Assembly (NCBI RefSeq): GCF_014898815.1
Contig: NW_026515501.1
Span: forward strand, 310,001-374,000
Source of the DNA: Panonychus citri
Lineage: Eukaryota > Arthropoda > Arachnida > Trombidiformes > Tetranychidae
Direction: 5' to 3'
DNA: 64,000 nt
Of this stretch, positions 1 through 15,900 are shown in pieces. A program made the translations under genes and the position numbers. The notes beneath the pieces are model-generated. The model ran no database searches, was not told the origin of the DNA, and was given only the letters and a program-made list of their open reading frames with translations. Numbering within the stretch: position 1 is the first letter of the stretch; every line of letters begins with the position of its first letter.

Positions 1-949
1 TAATTTTTTGTAATAATTTTTTTTTACTTCTCTCTTTAGTATCTTTGATCGTTTGTCCAAAGGTGTTGGTCATTTTTACATAATAATTGGAACATAATTT
101 ATTAATTGTGACTGTAATTTCTCTGTGTGTGGGTGAATAATTAATAACTAACAATTAACGTTGTCTTCTTTTCACTCTCTCTCAATAATCTTTCAATTAG
201 TAATCCGTTTGTTGCCATTTTCTTCAATTGGAAATTTAATTCTCTTCTATTCTCTTTGTGCGTCCATCTTGGATTTCTGGAAATTTCTATAAACAAAAAA
301 GAGACACCAAAGGGTTTGGATTTTTTTCTGTTTTCCAAGGTAAGTTAATTTCTTATTTTTGTCATTTTTTTGGTTTAATTGTTTCATTATGATTAGATTT
401 CCTCTCTTCCTTTTCCTTTACGATAACATTTAATGGTTTATGTTTAATTTGGTTAGTAATTAAGTCTCGATGAACATTTTGATGATTTAGATGATTCCTT
501 TTGTTTTTTTTCCATTCTGTTATAAATTATGGTTGGCTGTGTATTCTTGTTGTATATTTAGTAGATTTATGTGTATATATTGATGTTTGTTTTTCTCTTG
601 ATGATGATGATGATTATAGAGGGAAGATGACACAAAAAAAAGAGTTTTCTTGTTTTTCGTTATTACATTTAGATGTATGTATAATATTTATATTGTTTGT
701 GTGATGTTGACAGTTTGACTTTAATAGGCTTTGATTTTCATCCTCACACGATAAAGGCCTGATCAGAAAAAAAAGATTCCATGATGATGACGATGACGAT
801 GATAAGAAATGACGACGACGATGATAATGATGTCTCCTTGTTTTAGTGTTTTTCTTTGCCTCTTCTTTAATTGTATATATTTGTATTTGTGTTGTGTGTG
901 TGTGTGTTTTTTTTTCATATGATTTCGGTGGTTAATGATGTTGATTGGG
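1..949. other. Gene-free left edge and probable 3' UTR of the PKA RII gene
   Basis: No coding exon was recognised here. On the minus strand this lies directly downstream of the PKA RII stop codon and should contain its 3' UTR, although I see no single convincing polyadenylation signal. On the plus strand a pyrimidine-rich stretch (about 160-340) ends in a consensus splice donor, AAG|GTAAGT at 338-345. It could be a 5' UTR exon of a plus-strand gene lying inside or beyond the PKA locus, but no partner exon was found. A TG repeat (about 893-906) and ATG/ATC triplet tracts are present. Confidence 0.4.
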
Positions 950-3900
950 TCATCGTAGGTCTGATATGTTTGCTTTACTGCCAAAAATTTTCTCTAATTG
1001 TGATTCATAATCGTTGAAATTTCTCTTCATTATATCCATACAGGGTCCCAAAAGTCGTTCAAAAGCTCCAACATCAAGAACTTGTTTGTGATATTTTTGT
1101 TAATGATTCCAACGGAAGGCGGAGGAAGATGGATCGTGTTACATGGTGGTGATGATAATTGTATCAAAGGAAATGGTTATTGAGTGTGGATGGAACAAAA
1201 TAAAATCAAGAATTAGTTTATTACCAACAACAGCGAATTAAGGCAAACCTGAAGCTCGCCCACGAGAGAATTAAATCATTTTTTGACTCTCTTAATTCTA
1301 TTTCTAATTAGAAATCAGAATGATATTTATAAATGAATTAATGAAAGAGAGATTCAAGATTATCAAGTTCTATTACGTGTTTTCGTCAATCATGTTGTGG
1401 AAAAAGGAAGAAAAAAAGTCAAACCTGGATCACGATTAAATCTTTAATGGATATTCAATCTTATTTACTCTTCTAAATCTAACAAATCAAAGCCATATGT
1501 TCAATTTTCATTCTTATGGATTAACTTATATTTATCTCAACTTTTGGATTATATTCGAATGATTCAACAAAGAATCAATTTAACAATAGGTTTTCTCCGG
1601 ACTAGCTGTTTATCTCGTCTTTGATTTGTATACATCTACGATCCTGATCATATTCACCTCACCTGAATCTAATTACACAAGATGAAGGAAATTCTAGAAA
1701 CTCATTAATTGACAAGAGAAATCAAATGTAATGGTTTTTCTTATAGTCAAATGATTATCGTAACCAGTTGAATTATGGAGTTTTTATTTCTAATTATGAC
1801 AATCAATTGATTTTGCCTTTTGGTGGTGGTGATTGATTGGTTATAAGATACTTACATGCAGTCTTGACACCATCAACAGCTTTAACTGACGCTGCTCGAG
1901 GTTTGTGTGTTATAAGTGCTAATTCACCAAAATATCCTCCATTAGTTAATCTTGATAACTCTTTCTCTTGTCCTCTCTGTAATTACACAGGTAACCAAAA
2001 TTGAAAAGAAGGAAAAAACAAAAGCAAAGAGAACCGTTAATAGGATTGACAACGAGTTAATAAGCCTGACAAAGTCCATTGAGATGGTTGGATGAATAGC
2101 TTATTTCCAATAATTACCTCATCAATTTTTGTGATTACCACAGTTCCCTCTTCAACAAAATACATTCCATCAGCCTGATCACCCTGTGCATGGAGAAAAA
2201 TGTAACAGCAAAAAATCAAATTCAAAGGAATTAATTCAATGGTTCAATTGGTTATTTGATTATGATGATTGGAGTTTACTTTAGATTTACCTCTTTAATG
2301 ATGACTTCTCCACTTCGAAATGATTTTGGTGTCAAAGCATCACAAAGATTCATCCTTTCGTATGCCTATGAAATAGGTAGAAAAAGACAAATATTGTTAC
2401 AAACTAAATTCTAAAAGTGGAGGAAGATTGCCAAGAGAGAGAGAGAGGGAAGAAAAAAGTTACAAAATAACAAGAAAGATTGACAATTTATTTTACCATA
2501 AATTGTCGTGTTTCGTATTGTTTATAAATTGGTAACATAAATTGTTCACTCACCTCAAGAGACTTCAACATTTCAACTCTTTCCAACAGAGCTTCATATG
2601 TTTTCCTTTTCTTGAAAGCTCTTGATAAAACTATCTTTCGAAATGTTTGACGACTCTGGAGAAAATAGAGGAAAGAAAAAGTCAAAGATAAAGATTTAGA
2701 ATTACTCTTCTTCATGGTAAAATTATCATTCTATTGACAATTTAATTTATTCTCTTTTTTTCATTAGATTGTTCTGTCTGTATTTTTCTTTTTTGCCTAT
2801 CCCACCATTAGGAATGATTCTGGTTTCATCGATCCATTGACTGAACTTTACTTGTCCAATTGAACTTATGTCTTATTCTCATACTCATACAATAAGATAT
2901 ACACGGTGATCAAATAAGCTTAAATTAAGATGAAACTTATTTATATTTGATTTGATTGGATAATTAACTGACCATCGCCCAAAGGGATCCTTCAGATTTG
3001 GCTTCAACTGATGCTGATCTTGGCATGTTATACATAAGAGCAAGTTCACCAAAGCTTCCGGAATCAGTGTACTCTCCAAGTTCAATATGTTTACCGTCAT
3101 TTGTACAGTAGAATCTGAAAGTTCCCCTGTTATAGAAATGGAAGAAAAATTTTGTTTTAGTTCGAGAAAAAAGACAAAGACAGAGGGTGAAGAGCAGAGG
3201 AAAATTCATAATTTGACATCCAAGTGAATTATTAACATCATGGAGGAAGCAAGTGCACAAAAAAACATCATCATCTTATAATTTGAAACCTAAATTTTTC
3301 TTTCCTTAGTAAATTGGTAAAAAATTTCATGGGTTAATACAACACCATGAAAGGAGCAACAGAATTGAATCACTTCTCCCACTCATCATCTCTAGCATAT
3401 TAAACAGATTTGCGTGATAATGGGTAACTAAAAAATTTACAACAACCTCTGTTTATTATCATAACATCATATTAAATGGATTATAAACAGTGAACTAAAT
3501 GGAAAATTTTTTTCTCAATTCTCCTTTTTTTACCTTTCAGAATTTCTCAAAGAAAATACCATTAAAGGAATCAAATACATTTATGATGCAAGACAACATA
3601 TTAACTTTCACGTTATGTGATGATGGTAGTGATGATAATTCATGATGAAAACAGTGAGCATATTGAACCAATGGATGGAGTCACAACAATGATTAAATCA
3701 AAAAAAAAGGAAAAAGCTAAGAAGAAAAGAGGAAGAAGGATGAAGATGATGGAAAAAATGAATGATAATAGGGAGTGAATTTGCTTTTCTCCAAGGTAAA
3801 TGCTGTTTGATTATCATGGAATCACTTTCTCTCTCTTTCTCTCTCCTCCTTTTCCTCTTCCTGATTCATGCAAAAACAGTTACAATGATTATCATTGTGT

Positions 3901-6900
3901 TTACATTGCAATAAATCAAAATGGCAACAACTAATATCACCTGTCAAAGTTTGACTGGTAAGCTGATTACATTGATTCTCAATGTAAGTTAACTGTATTT
4001 ACTATTAGATTTTCCTCTTACATTTTGCATTTTCAATCTTACTATTACCATTTCACTTACTCTTTTTACCTGTACTTTTTTTTACCTTATGTTTAGGAGC
4101 AGATAAGTGTAATAAAAGCAAGAGGATAAGGATAAGAAGGCGGAGTAGGAAAAAAAACTATCAAGAAAAAAAAAGGTTTCAAGTTAAGATGATTCTTGTT
4201 GTATTGGAAATAGTTCTGGGAATGATGAACCACTCATTGGGAATAATATAACTGTTCATTTTATGTGCAATGGTTTATTTAAGGTGAGTTTCAATCTCTC
4301 ATCTTTTTTTCCCACCTCTGTAACATAATCATCAGTCTCACTAAGACTTTTTTATTGTCTATCTTTTTTATGCATATTTTGTATGATAGTTTTTTTCTAC
4401 CAACATCAATTCAATAGGAATCCATTTTACCCTGTTCGTCGTTACCATCATCTTATATCATCTCTTATAATATACATAAGTTGGTTTACATTGATTGAAT
4501 CAACATTCATCCAAAAAAAAAGATAACTGAAGAGGAATCAAAGTTATCTGACAAGACCAGGGAATTCAAAGAGTTGTGATGAAATGAAATTTCATCTCAA
4601 AGAAAACTCTATGATAGTGCTCTACATTAATCTGATTAGAATGAATTTTTCTTCCTTATTCATTACGATTAACTTTATCTAAATAATAGAAGTGAATTGT
4701 TAATGAGTTGATTATCAATGTTAATTGTAGCCTTATTCATACTTTGACCTATTTTGTTGATATAATACTAAAAGCATGTATTTATCATTTGTTACCAATT
4801 GATTCTGTTTGATTACAAAGTTGATTTAGCTTTAATTTTAATGAGTTTCTGAATTCTCATCAACCATTAACCTTTTTTTTTCTCATCTAATGTTTTACCT
4901 TGACTTTTACTCCACTCAACCTTAATCTTATTTTTGTCTTTTCCAATCTTCCCATAGGAGTTAAATTAATCAAGTTTAAAATTGTAGCAACGAAACATCA
5001 ACAATCTATTAGTATTAATAGAAAAAAAACAACATCAACAGAAACTTGTTTTCTTCAATTGTTTATCAACAATCGTAATAATGAATATATAATATTTAGA
5101 ATGTATTTAGATTTAAATGCGTAGGTTTGTGTCTTTCATCTTAAAATTAAGTGATACAAAAAGCAGAAAGTTTCTTGTATCATTAAATTAAATTCTTCTC
5201 CCTTAGTTACCTGTGAATACCTTTGCATCATCTTCATCTTCATCATACATCAGATCTAAAAGAAATACTGAATGGGATGTTGTAAATATTTGCATGAAAG
5301 AAGATAAAAGTTTGATATGAAAAAAAAGAGATGCCAAGATAATGTCAAGAGGAAATTTGAATAGAATTAACAGAGAAAAAAGAATGAATATTCATTGAAG
5401 ATAAGATGATGATGATGATGAAGATGAAGATGATAAAGAAGATGTAAAACAAGACTACTCACTAATCCGCTTATGTAAGTTTATTTCGTTGAAGGTTAAA
5501 ATTGTGAAATAAAATAAGATCCTAGTTACTCTGAGTATTGACGATTAACATGAATCCTAATCTAAATACTCAGTGATAAAGCTTGAATATTATTAAAATG
5601 ATGTAATAAGATGATTAGTTGCTGACAAATTGTCACCAAACCATCAACTGTTATTGTGAAACAATTTGAAATTTCATCCTAATCACCAACTATCGTTTTC
5701 ATTGAAATCATGAAACTTTTTCTCTGGACACTGAGCCTGGTCAGTTTTTCTTAGGCTTGTCACGATTTTTATTCAGATTTCTTGATGTGAACTTTTTTTT
5801 CAAAAGGACGCGAATCAATGCTAAAACTTATTTCGTATTAATATCTTGATTATCAACAATCATGTTGATTGTTGTTATTGATTTTTCAAGTACATACTCT
5901 TGGTTAGATTGTTACTCTTGTGATGTTTGTTTATTTCCATACGAATTGTGAACTGCTATTGTTATTATGATTACTTCAATTTTGATTTCATCATGTTTCA
6001 TGGTTCCAGATAAATTCATGGATTTAATCATGTTGAACTTTTTTTTTACAGAATCATTCTCATGGATAATAATAGGTATTATATTGGATCAACGAGCTGT
6101 TTGATTTAAACTAACGACAACAATTAATTCATCGCTAAATTTATTGGTTCATATTTTTTTTCTACTTGATTGATTCAATTGACTTTCTATTGAATCATTT
6201 GATTGAAAATCATCATTTCAATCTCATGTAATTGATGTTAATTGTTTGAGATTAGATTTTCATTTATATCCTTGATTTAAGTTTCATAATTCATTTCTAA
6301 TCTTTTCGTTATTTTCTTTTAAATTGTTTTTTCTTCTCCTCTTATCAAGAATTGATTCCTTAATTGTATCGTTAATCTGATGGTCTTTTATCAATGGTTA
6401 ATCCGATGACCAGTAATCGAGATGATGGAGACAAAAGATAAAAGATAAAAGCTTATCAAAGTAAAAGGAAAAGGAAAAATTGCTCAGGGAGTTATCCTTG
6501 GTTTCTCTTTCATCATGGAAAATTATTCTGGTTTCACTTAAGAGAATCTTTTTATTTTCGACCCTAAGAAAAGAGGACAATGGTCATTACCATCACAGCT
6601 TTGGTCAGACTTGTACTCCTAATGATACTAAGTAGTGGTCAAGATTTGACTTTCATTAGCTGGACAAACGAGAACTTATGAGTTTGACCTTTAATTTAGA
6701 TGTGAGGTTAAAAAGGTAAGAGATTATGAAACGTTTAATTGTTACCAAGTTTATTTGGGATACTAATGATATTCAGTTAAAAGAGTAACAATTAATTTCT
6801 AAAAACTCATTATGGCTGGAAGATTTTCTGACAATTAAATTTAATTGTTATTCAGATCACTTTAGATTATTATTACTATTGTGTGATAATTTAACCGATT

Positions 6901-9900
6901 CAATTAGTCACAAAAAAATAGATCCAATAGATTTCAAGTGATAATTTAATTTACTTATCATTAACAATGTCTCATTGTTATTCTAGACAATTGTTGTTTA
7001 ATTGTTGTTGTTGTTGACATATTTATTAAAGGTAAGAGCTATAATTTTAATTGAATTTTACTTTGAGATGATTATCATTATTATTAAATATCAATTCTTT
7101 TCATCTTCTTCAGGCTGAATTACAATTAATGACACAGAATCATGTTATTACTGAATCATCGGCAATAACCATGAACCATAATCATTTTTCAAATCGTTAA
7201 TCAGTTGACACTATCGTATATTTAACAAACTAATACAAATCCAAATGATATCATTGTAATAGTTTTATCACAAATTTCAGGGTGAAGATTAACTAAAAGT
7301 GGGAAGAAAATGAAATTCTGTATGAATAACAATCTGATGAACATTTATCTTCTCTATCTTTCTCTTTCTTTCTTTCTTTCTCTTCCATGGAACCATCAAT
7401 TATGATACCAGAATTACCAGGATATTCTCAGTGTTCTCATAAATCTCATTGATTATCTTTCTTTTTTTTTCTTTCTTTTACCAGATTTTGTTCCCTTTCT
7501 CTCTGAGCTTTATTATCATTGGAAATTGACAATATCTCGATTTACATGGGATTCGATTGATATTACATGTATCTAGAGTGAAAATGTTATTGGAGATAAA
7601 AAGGAAAACCACATCAGTCGATAATCACCAGAAAAGTTCACCTAATTTGATAACAAGATGAGTTTACAATTTATCTTCTCAGAAGTTTCTTTTTAGATGA
7701 GATGATGAAGATAATGAATCAATTCTAATCCATGAAATGTTACCTTAATCAGAAACTTTCTTCATCTAATTAACTGTCACCTTAACATTTATCACTCTCA
7801 CAAGACTAACCAAATATTTACCTCGCATCAATGTTAAGCTATAATTAATAATAACAATTAAATGAGCGTTCAAATTCAATTAGTTGTTATCATATTAATG
7901 ATTAGCTGAAAAACTCTAGAAAATCATAGATAAAACTTGATTAACGAAAAAGAGAGGAAAAAACTAATCAATAATCAGTATTAACAATTAACATGTTTCA
8001 TCAACTAATTGATTTATTAGAAAAAAATAAATGAACTAAATTTCATGACTAATTAATTGTTAATCAATCTAATTAACATCTACTTATTTTTACCTTCTTA
8101 CTTATAGATTACAATGTTTATCTAGTTTGTAATCACAAAATTAACCAACAATTTATTTCATCTGATGATTTATGAAAACCCCACCGGGGAGTTTTTCATG
8201 AAAGACCCAAAAAGATAATCTCATGATAAATTCATATTAACATTAATCAGAATGATTTATATTATTTGAGAATTGAAATTTGAATCCATGGTGAAAATAT
8301 GAATTTCATTTGAATAGTAACTGATTTGTTGAATTGGTTCATCTTATCAACCAGATTAATGATATATTTCAATTAATTATATTACAAAAATGGTTGCATG
8401 TTGCTTTGAGCTTGTTTCAAATTCATTGGTGACTTGAACTTTTATACCTTTGGTGTATTACGAGTACACCATGAATAACACCACCATCACCAGATTATAC
8501 ATTTTGATAGTGAAAACTATGTTACCTTGATTATATTGCCTTAAGGGTTTTAACCCAAATCCTTTGTGAATAATCATGCTGTATTTATGATGTTAATAGT
8601 TACATATTTCAAATATCCGATTTATCCCTTTGAATTTATCATGATGAATTTTAATAGGAAAACAAAATAGTCTTTTCCACCCAATGAACTTTTCACTCTT
8701 TCCATACCTCTCCCACCCATCTATTCATATTAGTATCATGATTTCTTTCAGTATGTGTCCCAATTACCCTGACAATTTTGTCTTGGAGGCTTTTGTAGTT
8801 ATATTTAAGGGGAAAAAGTTCTGATTCTCACCATGATTAGCATTCACTTTATCATCTGATTTGTCAACATTTTGAATTCATTGTTTTCTCTCATAAATTG
8901 ATCTGAATCTTTTTCTAGTTTTTTTTTATTGTTCATGTCAATTAGTGAAATAAGTGTGAAAAAAGTTCTACAGGCAATTAACAAGTTTACAAACTTGATT
9001 TTCACCCAGAATTTAATGAGTCTTTCATGGTGATGAGAAATAGTCATGTTTTCATCTCTCTGTTTAATCATGAATACTCACACTGATTGTGAAACTAAAA
9101 TGAACTACAATCAAGCTGATTACTATAAGATTATCGATATTAATCAACGATTGATTAGTAAATCATGTAACCATGACGATTATTAATTTGGTATCTTTAA
9201 TCATCTTTATACAAAACTGATAATCTCAATTGCTGGAATAATTTATATTCATATTAATTATTAAATCTCCTTTTATACTAATCAGATTACAACAATCAAT
9301 TTTGATTAATATCGTTGTTTTATCATTGGTCACTAATTATACGTAATTTTGATCATTTTCATAATGATTATCATTGATTTTTAGTTTATTATCAAATTGA
9401 TTTGATTGTTAATCAGTTTTGCTAATCAGTTGCTAATCAAGGTTTGAACTTAATGATTCCCTTGACACAATTTAATTGATTCTGATTATCATTCCTAATG
9501 GTTGACCTGTTTCAATATAAACATTTCGCTTGGATAATCAAGTATCAGAAATGAAATTAAATTAGATGACCACTTGAAAACTAACCTTAAATTGTTACAC
9601 TGACCAGTTTAAATTGAAACATTTTATCATTTTCTCTAGTTACTCTCAAATAAGTTAATTGGGACAATTAACTTGATTATTGATACAATGTATTCAATTT
9701 CAAATTCATGCGACTGAGATTAATATCGTTGGTAATATAATCTAATTTGAGAAAGTGATTCTATCATTAATCAAATTTTTTCTTACTATTCATCAAATCA
9801 AGTTACTATCTAATATAATGATTAACTGATTATCACTAACAAAACTTTTAATTAACTGATGATTACGATTATAAATTACTATGGATGATTGTTTGATTAG

Positions 9901-12900
9901 TTAATTTATATAAGTTACTCAACATGAGCTATTGAATCAAGGTTAACCTTTAGGTTCAATATTGGTAAAAATTTCGGTCAATATAAACAGAACATTGGAA
10001 AGAGAGATAAAACTCTGAACGGAAAAGGAAATGGAAACTCACCTTTCTATTACGTAAAAATAGTCACCATCATCTCCTTGCCTTATAACTAATTCACCAG
10101 GATGCACCTTCCTTTCAAACATGGCGTCCAGAACTTCTGACATGTCTACCTGTAGTTTTAAAGAATGGAAAGAGATAAAAAAGAAATGGTCAAGTATTAG
10201 GATGGAACCAAAATCTTTGAAGCTAAATGTTTATGTCCAGTTTTATGGGCAAGTTACTGAAAAGTGGACATATTACAAAAGAGGACGAAATAATCTAACG
10301 AGTAAAAAGTATTCACTTTATATTTTATTGAGGAAAAAAGTGTAACTTTGTTCATCTTTGGTAATTCATTGACTTATCTCAGTCACTCATTCATTCTGAA
10401 AGTGACCAGCTTAACTGGTCAATATGTTTGATTACATTGACATTTTATGATATAAGTTCATAACTCTTAATAACTGAATTGAGGTTATCATTATCACCAT
10501 GAACCATCTGAATTCAGAGACACATTCATGATGATTATCTCACAATTGGGATTGTTATTTAACTTTTATTAGTGTTGATTTTTCCCCTTGGTCCTTTTTT
10601 TTTATTTGTACTGATATTTTTTTGTTCATCTCAATTCGTGATCTGAATCATTAAATAATCCACCAGAGTAATAATAATATATCAATATCATGAATGGTAA
10701 ACAAAGGTATGAAAGTCAATATCAAAATTATACTGATTGTTATCCCAAAATTAATCACAATTGATTGATTTGTGTGAGATCAATTTTCATCAAGCTAACA
10801 ATTGATTCCATCATATTATCTGTTAACAATCAATGTCTTTTGTCATGATTAAATGGCTTCAACTCTTTAGGTCCATCAAAACAATTTATTCACTAAGGAC
10901 TAAGACAATGAGTGAAATTAATCTACTGACCAGTAGTTAAATTTACATTTTCTCAGTTGAAAAGTGAATAATTCAGTTTAATTTATAAAGGTAAACAGAA
11001 AGGTAACTTTAAAATCTACTCGGGGGATGTGATTTACTGATTAACACTTTAATTTGATTGTGATCGAAACTTACCTGATCCAATGATCTGAATAATAATA
11101 TACCTTTGACAGCCTCACCAAGACGTTTCCTTTGCTCATCACTTTTAGGGTGAACTACCTGTTAATTAAACATAAGATAATTCAATGATTAAATTTAATC
11201 ACAATGATTATGATGAATCCCCATTTGGATAATGATTGTCACAATTGAATCTAACCTTTGGTTTACTTCATTGAAAAAGTTAATTGTGATCAAATTTCGT
11301 ATTTAATATCTCATTGTATTTCTCTGTTGATTCAGAATTGATTTATTCAGATAAATAACTGAATGATCAACCATGAATCTTATAAAGCAAATTATAACCT
11401 TAATTCAGTCTGAAAGTTGCAGTTTCTTATTGAGAAATTGATATTTTCAGATGAGTTTCCAAGAATATTGTGAAACTCTGAATCCAATAATCGATTGCAT
11501 GATAATTGAAATGTTATATTATAACAATAGTACATTTTTTAATAACTTTTGAATCAAACAATTTATTGATTCACTTACTAATAAATCAATACGATAGTAT
11601 TATCATGATTTTCATCTGAAATTCATTCAACTGAAACAGTTTTTATCTTGATTACGTTAAACTATCATGTTAACATGATAATAATAACAACAAGAAAACT
11701 TGAGTTTCTTCATCAATACCTGATTGAACCAGAATTGACTGTTCATGGTAAAAATAAAAATGAAACTCAGAGCAAAGTTGCATCACGAAAAATTACCATG
11801 TAAATAGTTTTATTATCTTATTGTACTTTCACTATTAGATAATCACAGTTAAAAAAATTCACTTGAGAATTGATCTGAAAGAGTTAATCTAATTATCAAT
11901 CTTGAAATTAATTAACTTGAACTCAACTGATATGAATGAGTTGAGATTTTCAGAGATTCTAATAACTTCAACTCGATCTTACAAGAATTTGATAAAACAA
12001 TTTCCCACTCCTTTTTATGATAATGATGACAATAAACATGGTGATCTGATTGATATCTGATGAATTCTGACCTTTTCTTTGTATCTGTTATCTAGTAATA
12101 AATATATCATGGGTAAGCTGATTCTATTTCATGAGGCATAGCTGAATTATGATGATAATCAGGTTGGTTCTGGTTTTTGTCCTAATTAGAAACATGTTAT
12201 TATCATTACCATATCATTATTTATCCTCTGCCTCCCTTGCTCACTCACTCACACTATTATCATTAACATTATTATCATATTATATTCACAATGTATCCTC
12301 AGTGTATCATGATGATATATTTTCAGGAATGATTATGATGCATTTTGTTGATAAATATGATAAAAGGAAATGCTTGACGAGTGTATTCATATCGAGGGAA
12401 AAGTTCTGGTTCCACTGATCATGCTCTTCATCATCATGGTGAAAATAGACTTTTATTTCATGGTGAATCCATTTATCATCTGTCTTCTTATTCTGAGTCT
12501 TTTTTTTATTATCATTTTCGTTTTCTTTTTCCTTCTTCTTCTGATTCTTATTATAATCTACATTTTCATGGCCATGAATCTATCGTTTATATAAACCAAT
12601 GGGTCATCTTGATGGTCAGTTAAATGGATAAAAAATTGTTAATCTTACCTTTTCACCTTCTTCATCATCCTCTTCAGCTGGATCATAATGTTCAGCAAAA
12701 ACTGTTCAAAGATCATGAAAAAAAAGTAAATTGGGTTTGCATTGAGTTTCTTGGTGTTTCCATCATGAATGCTATCATGAATCTCCCTGAGTTACTTACC
12801 TGATTTTCTGCGATTAAAAGATAACTTTGTGGGTGGTTCTGTTGATGAGAATGAGTAAGAAACAGTTAATTAGTAATTTAATTTAGTTCTCTTGGTTGTG

Positions 12901-15900
12901 ATTAGAATAGGGTTAAGGAAAAGGTAAGTATGGAATCGGAATTGGAACTCATCAGGTAAATTCTGGTTCATTGTTCATTGAAAGAGTTTAAATTAAAATA
13001 ATTATTCAAGTCTAATAAACTATTGGTTTAATTGTTGTTAAAAGATTGAGGACAAATTGTTAATAAGGTTTATTGAGTTGATTAAATCTTTAAATACCAA
13101 TCATGTTGTTAATTAGTGAGCAAATTAAATCTTGATGAATGAGCATGAAAAATAATTGGTTGTAAATTTGTAAATATAATCATTAAATTAGCAGAGAAAA
13201 AATTAATAATGATGATTATTAACAAGTATTAACAATTGACAATTAGTTTGATTCCATTTAATTTCAATTAATCACAGGCAGAGAACTCAAGTTTAAACAG
13301 TTCTGACCATTTGCTGTTGATTTATCACCGAATACTGAATTTGAACAGAAATTTCAAAAACAAATTGAAAGTTAATTGTTGTTTATGATTTTGGTTTCGA
13401 AATGATAACGACAAAGTATTGAAACGATAACAAGATTAACGGGTTAATAGGATTGTCCTATTGATGGTGTTAATTAGCTGGTAATCGAAGTTGAAATTAG
13501 CTAATGAAACAAATCACAGGTAAACGGAATTAGAAAAAAATTACTTCCCAACGAAAAGTTTATGTTGTATCGTAAAAAGAAATGATGAAAATTGAGCTTT
13601 TTTCTTCGTTTTCATGGTTCCAAGATGATGAAGAGGTGGAAGAGAAGGATGAATATTATGATGGAGGTTGAAGAAGAGGAGGCAGAAAAAGGGAACATGA
13701 GAATTGTTGAAGATGAAGAAATAAAAGAGAAAATTCTTATTCAGGATTCTGCTCAGAGATGGGATGAATTCTTCAGGCTATTCCATGATCTATTCTCACA
13801 GTTATTCTTTACTTTTTTCTTTGTCGTCTTATCCTTCTAATCATTTTCATTTCATCTCTCATCCTCTTCTTATTGGTTTTCATTTACTTGCTTCATCTTC
13901 ATCCATCCCAAGTCAACTCTAAATGTACAAAACTTTCTAGGCCTTGAGGGTTTATTTTAGTTTTCAATCTCAATCTTAACTCACTGAAATCATGGTTATT
14001 CTGATATTACTTTATTTAGACTGAGAAATAAACTCACGATAAATGCTCGTAACATTTACCATGAGATTGAAAGATAAGATCATGATAATGGAGAAACAAT
14101 CAAACATCAAGTATCAAGATCATCAGCTCCCGATGATAATAAATGTTTCCTTTGATTGAGAAAAAAGAATAATAAAAAAAAACTCAAAAAGTAGGTCAAC
14201 AAATTCAAGCCACTTCAAGTTCATCAACTCTTACGTAGTCATTATATTGACCATTAGGTGACCTTTAACTTTGCCCAAGGACAGAATTTCCAAATCTCCA
14301 ATCACAAGAAAAGGAAAAATATTAAAATGAGAACAAATCGAACTGAAAAGTTCAGAATTAATGTCGAAAAAAACAATCAATATTCATATGATTCCAAATG
14401 TTATCATTTAGTAGTATCCGAGGTGGAAAAAAACTGAATTTGTCTTGAAATCAAATGAAATTTTCATGAGAAGTTCATTCATTCAAAAAACATAAAGAAT
14501 ATAACTTTATATTTCTTTTGGGATTCGATGGTCACCTCAGTTTCTCTTAATTTCGATATTGTGTTTACGAAATACGAAACCGTTGCAACTGTGATATAAA
14601 AAAAAAGAAAGACAACAAAAGTGATGGAAAGAGGAAGAAAACAAAAGAGAAAAACTCTGAAGAGAAAGAGAAGATAAAAGGAAGATGATGATAGTATCAA
14701 TCGATAATCATTAGAGTGGGAAAAAAAGAATAAAAGAAAACTGGTCATTCTTTATTATTCTCATTTCTCCAAATGTCCAGTAGCAAAGTAAATAACATGA
14801 AAAGATTCTAACTGAAGAAATTACATCATCACCTTTTACCTGTATTATCTTCATCTTCATCTTCATCCTTCATGATCAATAAGAACCGATTCAAGTTTCA
14901 TGTTACTAAATGAATCAGAATGAAAACTTTAACCTTTATCATTAACTTTTATCACAACTTATTGATCAACAATTAGAAGGTTATTAAATTGTGCTTACAA
15001 AGTTAATCTGACCATTGATCTTTAGTCCTAATTCATGGTTATCACAATTAAGGTGAAAACAGCTGATTAAAGCTATTTGTATATCTTCAGCCTGAGTCTA
15101 CAAGGATTCATGGTAGATGTCACCATGAACGTTTGATTAACTCCAGAAAATATTATCTATCTTTTTTTTCACTCCAAAGTAAATAAGTTTATGGGAATAA
15201 TTTATCATGAATGATAATATAAAAAGGGAATTAACATTTCCATAAATATGATCAAAGTGATGGAGATGAAGATGAAGATGATCAAATAACAGAAGCAATA
15301 AGTAAGTTATGTTGATCAATCGATGAATAGATGTTAAGATAAAGAGTCGATTCTAATAATATGATTAATATTAAATCTTTTTTACTGAAGAATGGAAAAT
15401 GAAATTAATTTTCTTATTGACGTACAAATGTTATTATCAACATGGTTTTCATGATAATCATCACAAGATAATGATAATAAAAGGTTTTAGCGTTAATAAA
15501 ATGAGGTAAGAAACTGTGAGAATTGAAGATTTTATCAGTTTATCACCAGCAGAACATGAAACTGGGGCAAGGTTTTTTTTCTCCTTCTTATTTCATCATG
15601 TTAACATTTTCTTTATCAAAAAAAAGAGAAAAATTTCTACAGAATAATTTTAACTCCCTGTGAGTGAGGATTGGGAGAGTAGTGGTGAAGTTGGATGACT
15701 ATGGAGTGGGAGCCAGGGAGTATAAATTGATAGGATAAACTGGAAAGGTATTGAAGTATGAATTTGTGTGTGAGCATTGACGTCATAATTTCATGTCTCT
15801 CTCAGTCTTTTCCCCTGAATTATGCATCTTCCTCAACTGAAAATCCAGGTTAAATGTATAGTTGCCAAGGAGAATCTCCTGAATTTTTTTCTTCTCATTC

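Noticed and set aside
2488..2553. Reading through the GTGAGT after the SRQTFRK exon of PKA RII (SLEVSEQF..)
   Set aside because: It resembles the family at first sight (SLEVSE), but the next exon AYERMNLCDAL continues the conserved alignment, so the donor at 2553 is used.
5221..5256. Acidic exon-like stretch with a splice donor on the minus strand
   Set aside because: It would insert acidic residues within cAMP-binding domain A of PKA RII, where the family tolerates none; GAT/GAA triplet repeats are common in these introns.
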